This document shows, piece by piece, positions 1-6,790 of a stretch of 6,790 nt of DNA. Within the stretch, counting starts at the first letter, position 1. The number at the start of each line of letters is the position of its first letter. Made by a program: the position numbers and the translations under genes. The notes under the pieces are model-generated. The model did not search any database. It had not been told where the DNA came from and worked only from the letters and a program-made list of their open reading frames with translations. The stretch is from positions 1 to 6,790 of the forward strand of contig WGFP01000065.1 in the NCBI GenBank assembly GCA_015492195.1, given 5' to 3'. The stretch comes from Acidiferrobacterales bacterium. GTDB taxonomy: Bacteria; Pseudomonadota; Gammaproteobacteria; Acidiferrobacterales; Sulfurifustaceae.

Positions 1-7
1 AAACCAT
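1..7 (-). CDS. nuoM: Probable start of nuoM, cut by the left edge
   Basis: An ATG on the minus strand (5-7) lies 20 bp after the nuoL stop and is followed by only one more whole codon (Val) before the window ends. A purine-rich stretch GGGGA sits about 11 nt upstream and could be a weak ribosome binding site. In nearly all proteobacterial nuo operons nuoM, an antiporter-like proton-pumping membrane subunit, follows nuoL, so the identity comes from gene order and not from protein sequence. The true start could also be further downstream, outside the window. Confidence 0.5.
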
Positions 8-27
8 GGATCAGCCAGTCCCCGTTA

Positions 28-1992
<1,965 letters not shown>

Positions 1993-1995
1993 GAT

Positions 1996-2301
1996 CTAGC
2001 CTTTCAAGGTATCCAGATCCTCGACGTTGATGCTGCGCCGATTGCGGAACACGACCACAAGAATTGCAAGCCCGATGGCCGCCTCGGCGGCGGCCACCGT
2101 AAGAATAAAGAACACGAACACCTGCCCCGCCGCGTCCCCAAGATAATGGGAGAAGGCGACGAAATTCATGTTCACGGCCAACAGCATGAGTTCAATGGCC
2201 ATGAGCAGAATCACCAGATTCTTCCGGTTCAGGAAAATACCCACCACGCTCAGGGAAAACAGCACGGCCCCGAGAATGAGGTAATGTTCAAGCGGTATCA
2301 T
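1996..2301 (-). CDS. nuoK: NADH-quinone oxidoreductase subunit K
   Basis: NuoK is a small membrane subunit of complex I, with three transmembrane helices, related to MrpC. It sits between NuoJ and the antiporter-like NuoN and carries part of the central chain of charged residues. The 101-residue product is full length (E. coli 100). The two essential buried glutamates are present: Glu37 in LLMAIELMLLAVN and Glu73 in TVAAAEAAIGLAI, equivalent to E. coli Glu36 and Glu72. The motifs GIFLNRKN and VAFSHYLGD resemble betaproteobacterial and related sequences. It is separated from nuoJ by 130 bp containing a palindromic repeat, but is only 3 bp from nuoL downstream. Its ribosome binding site contains a run of seven G immediately before the start. 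Confidence 0.98.
   Translation of the reverse strand: MIPLEHYLILGAVLFSLSVVGIFLNRKNLVILLMAIELMLLAVNMNFVAFSHYLGDAAGQVFVFFILTVAAAEAAIGLAILVVVFRNRRSINVEDLDTLKG
2000..2005 (-). promoter_or_regulatory. Shine-Dalgarno site of nuoL inside the nuoK 3' end
   Basis: GAAAGG on the minus strand lies 7 nt before the nuoL ATG and overlaps the Lys-Gly codons at the end of nuoK. It decides the start of nuoL: the alternative Met6 codon has only a poor GGA upstream. Ribosomes finishing nuoK would cover this site, so nuoL translation is probably coupled to nuoK. Confidence 0.7.
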
Positions 2302-2302
2302 A

Positions 2303-2310
2303 CCCCCCCT
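2303..2310 (-). promoter_or_regulatory. G-rich ribosome binding site of nuoK
   Basis: On the minus strand an A followed by seven G and then one T precedes the nuoK ATG. It is the only Shine-Dalgarno-like sequence in the 23 bp between the repeat element and the gene. It sits unusually close to the start, and a homopolymer of this length is prone to slippage, so the spacing could vary. Confidence 0.55.
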
Positions 2311-2324
2311 GTAAGATTACTTGC

Positions 2325-2415
2325 CGCAAAGGCGCAGAGGCGCAAAGAATATTTCTTTCAAAAATCTTTATACGTCCTCTCTTTTTCATTAACTTTGCGT
2401 CTTGGCGTCTTCGCG
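2325..2415. repeat. Palindromic octamer-repeat element, copy 1 (nuoJ-nuoK junction)
   Basis: This is an imperfect inverted repeat. The left arm (2325-2347) is built of CGCAAAGG, CGCAGAGG and CGCAAAG. The right arm (2393-2415) is built of octamers of the form TCTTNGCG. The left arm and the reverse complement of the right arm agree at 18 of 23 positions. The 45 bp between them are AT-rich and contain TTTATAC (2367-2373) and CTTTTTCATT (2381-2390), both found at the same mutual spacing in the second copy at 3057-3152. Left arms of the two copies agree at 21 of 23 positions and right arms at 20 of 23. The element fills most of an otherwise unexplained 130 bp gap and codes for nothing. It looks like a non-autonomous dispersed repeat. 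It is not a standard terminator, since the loop is long and no T-run follows the stem in the direction of nuo transcription. Confidence 0.85.
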
Positions 2416-2431
2416 ACAAAAACTATTTAAA

Positions 2432-3037
2432 TTAAACCTTCTTTTCTGAACGCATTTTGACCATACGCACACGGTCCTTGCGGTCAACGCGAATTTGTTT
2501 GTTCGGATCCTGGTATTTCGTATCCTTGCGCCGACGCATGGTCAGCGTAATGGCGGCGACGATAGCCACCAGAAGAATTATCGCGGCGATCTCAAACGGA
2601 TAGACATAGAAGGTATACAACAACCGGCCCAGCTCGCGGGTATTGCTGTAATCCGCGGTATAGGCCGGCGGCTCCGGCATATTCTCAAGGCCGAACTGCC
2701 CGGAGCTGAGGATAATGGCCATCTCGATCACCAACAACACGGCCACCAGGCCCCCGATCGGCAGATACTCGCCGAATCCCTCACGCAGGCGCACCAGATT
2801 GATATCAAGCATCATCACGACAAACAAAAACAGCACCATCACCGCGCCGACATACACCAACACCAGGATGATGGCGAGAAACTCCGCCTGCAACAGAATC
2901 CACAACCCCGCGGCGCTGAAAAAGGCCAGCACCAGAAACAGCGCCGCCTTCACCGGGTTGCGTATGGTGATCACCATGGCCGCCGCGAACACCAACACCG
3001 CGGAAAAGAAATAAAAGATGAATTGCTTAAATTCCAT
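2432..3037 (-). CDS. nuoJ: NADH-quinone oxidoreductase subunit J
   Basis: NuoJ (ND6 homologue) is a membrane subunit next to NuoH and NuoK. Its third helix changes shape during turnover and helps gate proton transfer. The 201 residues hold five hydrophobic segments. The helix-3 signature ILVLVYVGAVMVLFLFVVMML is present in residues 57-77, with Tyr62 and Gly64 at the family's pi-bulge position. The last 35 or so residues after the final helix are hydrophilic and strongly basic (RRRKDTKYQDPNKQ onward), a tail I associate with beta- and related gammaproteobacterial NuoJ. The ATG at 3035-3037 is the first possible start: reading upstream in frame, no start codon occurs before a TGA at the edge of the adjacent repeat. 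No Shine-Dalgarno sequence is visible in the AT-rich 19 bp leader. The gene is bracketed by two copies of the same repeat element. Confidence 0.97.
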   Translation of the reverse strand: MEFKQFIFYFFSAVLVFAAAMVITIRNPVKAALFLVLAFFSAAGLWILLQAEFLAIILVLVYVGAVMVLFLFVVMMLDINLVRLREGFGEYLPIGGLVAVLLVIEMAIILSSGQFGLENMPEPPAYTADYSNTRELGRLLYTFYVYPFEIAAIILLVAIVAAITLTMRRRKDTKYQDPNKQIRVDRKDRVRMVKMRSEKKV

Positions 3038-3056
3038 AATTTTTAATTCATAAACT

Positions 3057-3152
3057 CAACGCAAAGGCGCCAAGGCGCAAAGGGTTCTGGAAATTTATAC
3101 AAACAAGCTTTTTCATTTTTAAATACCTTGGCGTCTTTGCGTCTTAGCGTTG
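3057..3152. repeat. Palindromic octamer-repeat element, copy 2 (nuoI-nuoJ junction)
   Basis: This is the second copy of the element at 2325-2415, in the same orientation. The left arm (3057-3083) reads CAA then CGCAAAGG, CGCCAAGG, CGCAAAGG. The right arm (3126-3152) is CCTTGGCG, TCTTTGCG, TCTTAGCG, TTG. The arms pair at 22 of 27 positions. The 42 bp interior carries TTTATAC (3094-3100) and CTTTTTCATT (3108-3117), 14 bp apart start to start, exactly as in copy 1. It ends 19 bp before the nuoJ start. No target-site duplication is obvious at its borders. Confidence 0.85.
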
Positions 3153-3161
3153 GGTTTTTAT

Positions 3162-3650
3162 TTACCGATATTTTGCATCGGCGGCGCGCGCGGCGGCGAT
3201 TTCCTTTTCGTATTTATCGCCTATCGCAAGCAGCATCTCCTTGGTGTAATACAGATCGCCGCGATTCTCGCCATGGTAATCCAAAATATGCGTTTCCACG
3301 ATCGAATCCACCGGGCAGGCCTCCTCGCAAAACCCGCAGAAAATGCACTTGGTCATATCAATGTCGTAGCGGGTGGTACGGCGCGTCCCGTCGGCGCGCT
3401 CCTCCGATTCAATGGTAATCGCGAGCGCGGGGCACACCGCCTCGCACAGCTTGCAGGCAATGCAGCGTTCCTCCCCGTTGGGATAACGCCTAAGTGCATG
3501 CAACCCGCGAAAACGCGGCGACATCGGCGTGCGCTCGTCAGGATACTGCACCGTAATCTTGCGCATAAACAAATGGCGTCCGGTCACCATCAGGCCCTTG
3601 ACCAGCTCAAATAACAGAAAGCTGTGGAAGAAATGTTTTAAAGCCTTCAT
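3162..3650 (-). CDS. nuoI: NADH-quinone oxidoreductase subunit I (8Fe ferredoxin-type)
   Basis: NuoI carries two [4Fe-4S] clusters, N6a and N6b, which pass electrons from NuoG towards cluster N2 in NuoB next to the quinone site. The 162-residue product has an amphipathic N-terminal part (residues 1-30) that lies on the membrane. Two ferredoxin motifs follow: Cys63, Cys66, Cys69 and Cys73 in CIACKLCEAVCP, and Cys102, Cys105, Cys108 and Cys112 in CIFCGFCEEACP. All eight ligands are intact. By family rule the last Cys of each motif serves the cluster of the other. The GENRGDLYYTKEMLL segment near the C-terminus is typical. The start is supported by a perfect AGGAGG 5 nt upstream. It lies 15 bp after nuoH and 124 bp before nuoJ, the latter gap containing a palindromic element. 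Confidence 0.98.
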   Translation of the reverse strand: MKALKHFFHSFLLFELVKGLMVTGRHLFMRKITVQYPDERTPMSPRFRGLHALRRYPNGEERCIACKLCEAVCPALAITIESEERADGTRRTTRYDIDMTKCIFCGFCEEACPVDSIVETHILDYHGENRGDLYYTKEMLLAIGDKYEKEIAAARAADAKYR

Positions 3651-3655
3651 GACCG

Positions 3656-3661
3656 CCTCCT
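3656..3661 (-). promoter_or_regulatory. Strong Shine-Dalgarno site of nuoI
   Basis: A perfect AGGAGG on the minus strand lies 5 nt before the nuoI ATG, in the 15 bp gap after nuoH. It fixes the nuoI start and is the strongest ribosome binding site seen in the window. Confidence 0.8.
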
Positions 3662-3665
3662 ACGC

Positions 3666-4712
3666 TCAGTGAAACAGGTAACCCCACGGGGTCAGGAACA
3701 TCGCGCCGCCGATGACGCCGATCCACACCAGCGTAACGGGAATAAACACCTTCCACCCCAGACGCATGATCTGATCGTAACGGTAACGCGGAAACGTTGC
3801 GCGGAACCACAAAAAACAAAACAGAATCAGGCTCACCTTGATCAAGAACCAGCCGAGCCCCGGTATCCAGGTAAACGGAGCGACGTTGAACGGCGGTAAC
3901 CAGCCGCCCAGAAACATGATCGTCACCAACGCCGAAATCAGAATCATGTTGGCGTACTCCGCGAGAAAAAACACAGCGAACGCCATGCCCGAATACTCCA
4001 CGTGGAATCCGGCGACGATTTCGGATTCGCCTTCGGCCACGTCAAACGGCGCACGGTTGGTTTCGGCCACGCCGGCGATAAAATACACCAGAAACAGCGG
4101 AAACAGCGGCAGTAAATACCATTGATGAATCCCGCCCTCCTGGTGCAGGACAATCTCGCGCAGGTTCAGGCTTCCCGCCGCCATCAACACGCCGACAAGC
4201 GCAAAACCCATGGCGATTTCATAGGCGACGATCTGCGCCGCCGAACGCATGGCTCCGAGAAACGCGTACTTGGAATTGGAGGCCCAGCCGGCGATGATGA
4301 CGCCGTACACACCCATCGAGGTCAGAGCCAAGACAAACAACAGGCTGGCATCGATGTTCGCCAATACCAGCGTATCGGTAAACGGAATCACGGCCCATGC
4401 CGCCAGCGCCGGCGTAAACACCAGAACCGGCGCCATGATGAATAAAAACTTGTTGGCGTTCGTGGGGACAATAATTTCCTTCAACATCAGTTTGAAGGCG
4501 TCGGCAATCGGCTGCAACCAACCGCGCGGGCCGACCCGGTTCGGCCCGATGCGCGCCTGGATGTAGCCGATAATCTTCCGTTCCGCGAAGGTCAGGTAGG
4601 CCACCGCCAGGATCAACGGCAGCAGAATCGCCAATATCTTGACAAGAATAAGCAGAGTGGTCTGCGACCAGCCGGGGAAACCGTTCCAGACACCGAGCAG
4701 AAATTCGGTCAT
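3666..4712 (-). CDS. nuoH: NADH-quinone oxidoreductase subunit H
   Basis: NuoH (ND1 homologue) is the membrane subunit that joins the peripheral arm to the membrane arm and forms the membrane-facing part of the quinone chamber and the first part of the proton path. The 348-residue product has about eight transmembrane helices. The conserved cytoplasmic loop 1 is present (ERKIIGYIQARIGPNRVGPRG, residues 44-64). So is the acidic quinone-site loop AETNRAPFDVAEGESEIVAG (residues 216-235) with Glu217, Asp224, Glu227, Glu229 and Glu231. The later FRATFPRYRYDQIM segment, another family hallmark, is also there. The start MTEFLLGVWN at 4710-4712 overlaps the nuoG stop in an ATGA, so translation is likely coupled. 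A longer reading frame up to 4793 exists, but its 27 extra Arg-rich residues only shadow the nuoG C-terminus in another frame. Confidence 0.98.
   Translation of the reverse strand: MTEFLLGVWNGFPGWSQTTLLILVKILAILLPLILAVAYLTFAERKIIGYIQARIGPNRVGPRGWLQPIADAFKLMLKEIIVPTNANKFLFIMAPVLVFTPALAAWAVIPFTDTLVLANIDASLLFVLALTSMGVYGVIIAGWASNSKYAFLGAMRSAAQIVAYEIAMGFALVGVLMAAGSLNLREIVLHQEGGIHQWYLLPLFPLFLVYFIAGVAETNRAPFDVAEGESEIVAGFHVEYSGMAFAVFFLAEYANMILISALVTIMFLGGWLPPFNVAPFTWIPGLGWFLIKVSLILFCFLWFRATFPRYRYDQIMRLGWKVFIPVTLVWIGVIGGAMFLTPWGYLFH
4709..4712 (-). promoter_or_regulatory. nuoG stop / nuoH start overlap (ATGA)
   Basis: The TGA stop of nuoG and the ATG of nuoH share bases in an ATGA on the minus strand, a classic stop-restart arrangement for coupled translation. 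A modest GGGGTG ribosome binding sequence (4718-4723) lies 5 nt upstream, inside nuoG. Confidence 0.75.
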
Positions 4713-6790
4713 GACGACACCCCGACGACCGTAGCGGGACCGTGCGCGCCCAACCCGGCGGTCTCCGGATAGCCCGCGGGCACGAGCACGCACCCTTCCG
4801 GCACCCGCGAATCAATCACAAGCTCAAGCCGCGCCTCCCCTTCCAGCATGCGCACGACCACGGCATCCCCGTGATTGAGGCCGAGGCGCTGCGCCTGGGA
4901 TGCGTTCACACGCGCCGCGGGTTTGGGATTGTCGGCACAAGCTTGGAGTGCCGGCGCACGCCGCACCAGGGGATCCACCGCGTAGATCGGCACCTCGGCA
5001 ATACGCATCAACTGATCCTGCGCGGGCGCGGCGCTCAAAAGCGACGGCGGCATGGAGAGTTTCCATGACTTCAGCCCGGTGGCGGGCGCCACGCCGGAGG
5101 TGTCGATCTCGGCGCGCACGTCATCCAGCGTCGCCTGGTCAAAACCGGCCTGGCCCATCAAGTGACCCAGCATGCGCAGAATCTTCCAACCGGGACGGGC
5201 CTCACCCAAGGGCTCCGTTGCCGCGTCGAACGCCTGGTGTTGTCCCGCCGCGGTAACGAACGTGCCGGCCGTTTCGGTAAACGGCGCCAGCGGCAGCAGG
5301 ACATCGGCATAGTCGAGGGCCCGCGTGCGGTGCGAGGACGGCTCAAACGCCGTCGCCATCACCACGAATTCCGCCGCCTCCATGGCGCCGCGGGCGTGCG
5401 CCCCGCACAGGCAATCGAGTTCCGGCTCCACGCCAAACAGCAGATAGGCCTTCAACGGCTCGCGCAACATGGCGACGGCATGGCGCCCTGCCTTCGCGGA
5501 ACCGCCGACCACACCGCGGTGCGGCACACACCCGGCGAGCCAAGCGGCAACCGCGTTCGCTTCCGGCAAATGACCGAGCTTCGCGCCGCTCATTTGGGCG
5601 ATGAGTTCCGCCAGCGCACGCAGACGGGAGGCCTGCGGATGACCGGCGGCAAGATTGCCGAGCAACACCGCGGCATTGTGACGCGAAGCCAAAGTCTCGG
5701 CGATGGCTTGCTCGGCATCACCGGGCTCCACGTCGCCGAATGCCGACGCAAAGGCATCCGGCAACGTCGTTGCCTTAAGTGTGCTCAAGGCCTTGGCCAC
5801 GCCGGCAAGCGAGCGCACCATGTTCAGGGGATCGGTGATCACCTTGTTCACAAGCCGGAAGGTAAAGTCGTAATCCACCGGGTTGATCGCCATCAGCTTC
5901 GCGCCCTTGAGGTGCGCCTTGCGCAGGCGCAGGCCGATCAGGGGCTGGTCCTTGCGGACGTTGGAGCCGATCAGCAGCACGGCATCCAGGTTTTCAAGGT
6001 CCGGGAACGTCTGCCCCAGCCAGGGGAAAACCGGGGCGTCGACGTCGTCGCTGAAATCCATCTGCCTCAACCGATGATCCACGTTGCCGGAACCGAGCGC
6101 GCGCATGAATTTTTGCAACAAGTAGAATTCCTCGAGCGTTGCGGTTGGAGACGCGAGCGCGCCGACCTCTTCGGCGCCGTATACGTCAATAATGTTCTTG
6201 AGACGGCTGACGGTGTGTTCCAATGCGATGTTCCAGTCGGTTTCGCGCCATTTTCCGTTTTCGCAGATCATGGGCGTGCGCAGGCGCTCCTCGCTGTTCA
6301 ACGCCTCGTAACTGAAACGGTCGCGGTCGGCGAGCCAGATCCCGTTGACCGCTTCGTTCTCGCGCGGCAGCACGCGCATGACCTTGTGGCGCAGGGTCTG
6401 GACGTTGAGGTTCGCGCCCACGCAATCGTGCGGGCTTACCGAGGCGTGGCTTTCAAGTTCCCAGGCACGCGCCTTGTACTGGAAGGGCTTGGAGGTGAGC
6501 GCGCCCACCGGGCAGAGGTCGATGACGTTGCCCGAGATCTCCGAGTCCACGCTGCGGTCGAGAAAGGTACGGATCTCCATGTGTTCGCCGCGTCCCACGG
6601 CGCCGAATTCCATGACGCCGGCGACCTCCTGCCCGAAACGCACGCAGCGCGTGCAGTGGATGCAGCGCGTCATGAATGTGGTGATAAGCGGGCCGATATC
6701 CTTGTCCGGCACCACGCGCTTGCCTTCGGCATAGCGCGAGACGTCCTTGCCATAGCCGATGGCCTGATCCTGCAACGGGCACTCGCCGCC
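4709..6790 (-). CDS. nuoG: NADH-quinone oxidoreductase subunit G, N-terminus missing at right edge
   Basis: NuoG is the largest peripheral-arm subunit and conducts electrons through several iron-sulfur clusters. The frame is open to the edge: its first visible residues are GGECPLQDQAIGYGK, where the Cys (6779-6781) is the last ligand of cluster N5 in the usual H-x3-C-x2-C-x5-C pattern. In total 693 residues are visible. The [2Fe-2S] domain and the rest of the N5 motif, roughly 110 residues by comparison with relatives, lie outside. Cluster N4 is complete: CIHCTRCVRF plus the Cys in VIDLCPVGALTSK, 44 residues further on. The N7 ligands are absent. A molybdopterin-oxidoreductase-like domain without obvious catalytic role follows (for example NLDAVLLIGSNVRKDQPLIGLRLRKA). 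A C-terminal domain resembling molybdopterin-dinucleotide-binding regions closes the protein. The gene overlaps nuoH by 4 bp. Confidence 0.97.
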   Translation of the reverse strand, partial: GGECPLQDQAIGYGKDVSRYAEGKRVVPDKDIGPLITTFMTRCIHCTRCVRFGQEVAGVMEFGAVGRGEHMEIRTFLDRSVDSEISGNVIDLCPVGALTSKPFQYKARAWELESHASVSPHDCVGANLNVQTLRHKVMRVLPRENEAVNGIWLADRDRFSYEALNSEERLRTPMICENGKWRETDWNIALEHTVSRLKNIIDVYGAEEVGALASPTATLEEFYLLQKFMRALGSGNVDHRLRQMDFSDDVDAPVFPWLGQTFPDLENLDAVLLIGSNVRKDQPLIGLRLRKAHLKGAKLMAINPVDYDFTFRLVNKVITDPLNMVRSLAGVAKALSTLKATTLPDAFASAFGDVEPGDAEQAIAETLASRHNAAVLLGNLAAGHPQASRLRALAELIAQMSGAKLGHLPEANAVAAWLAGCVPHRGVVGGSAKAGRHAVAMLREPLKAYLLFGVEPELDCLCGAHARGAMEAAEFVVMATAFEPSSHRTRALDYADVLLPLAPFTETAGTFVTAAGQHQAFDAATEPLGEARPGWKILRMLGHLMGQAGFDQATLDDVRAEIDTSGVAPATGLKSWKLSMPPSLLSAAPAQDQLMRIAEVPIYAVDPLVRRAPALQACADNPKPAARVNASQAQRLGLNHGDAVVVRMLEGEARLELVIDSRVPEGCVLVPAGYPETAGLGAHGPATVVGVSS

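Noticed and set aside
2302..2431. Target-site duplication or transposase remnant around copy 1
   Set aside because: Flanks on the two sides do not match convincingly and the gap has no coding potential.
2495..3046. Plus-strand open frame of 183 codons opposite nuoJ
   Set aside because: It covers nuoJ in antisense and is His/Gln-rich, typical of the reverse of a membrane protein gene.
3057..3152. Palindromes as rho-independent terminators
   Set aside because: Loops of 42-45 nt are too long and no T-run follows either stem in the nuo direction. Copy 2 has five T shortly after the stem only on the plus strand, where no gene ends.
2325..3152. CRISPR array or classical REP/ERIC sequences
   Set aside because: There are only two inexact copies 700 bp apart with a gene between them, no regular spacers, and no resemblance to the REP or ERIC consensus.
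4713..4793. Longer nuoH with 27 extra N-terminal residues
   Set aside because: The extra residues are Arg-rich, lie wholly inside the nuoG coding region in another frame, and are unlike any NuoH N-terminus. MTEFLLGVWN at 4712 is the normal start.
6773..6775. TTG at 6773-6775 as the start of nuoG
   Set aside because: The frame is open upstream to the window edge and encodes GGECPL, part of the conserved N5 cluster motif. The codon is an internal Leu.

Overview
The window is a stretch of a bacterial nuo operon, encoding the proton-pumping NADH:quinone oxidoreductase (respiratory complex I). Every gene is on the minus strand. In transcription order, right to left, they are nuoG (5' end cut off by the right edge), nuoH, nuoI, nuoJ, nuoK, nuoL and, at the left edge, probably the first two codons of nuoM. 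No reading frame shows a frameshift or internal stop. The gene order, the NuoK and NuoI sequences, the long basic tail on NuoJ and a NuoG lacking the N7 cluster ligands fit a GC-rich beta- or gammaproteobacterium outside the enterobacteria. Genus cannot be told from this window.

Layout: nuoG and nuoH overlap by 4 bp (ATGA). nuoH and nuoI are 15 bp apart, with a strong Shine-Dalgarno sequence between them. nuoK and nuoL are 3 bp apart. The tight packing is broken only at the two junctions on either side of nuoJ, which are 124 bp (nuoI-nuoJ) and 130 bp (nuoJ-nuoK). Each holds one copy of a roughly 90-96 bp AT-cored palindromic repeat element. The arms are three tandem octamers (CGCNNAGG on one side, TCTTNGCG on the other), and the core TTTATAC-N7-CTTTTTCATT is shared by both copies at identical spacing.

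How the genes work together: NuoG and NuoI are the iron-sulfur electron wire of the peripheral arm. NuoH forms the quinone site and anchors that arm to the membrane. NuoJ and NuoK are small membrane subunits carrying the central polar and proton path. NuoL and NuoM are antiporter-like proton pumps of the distal arm. The genes themselves are conventional. What is worth a second look is the pair of dispersed elements bracketing nuoJ, which are directional, homologous beyond their arms, and may affect transcript processing, internal initiation or local recombination.
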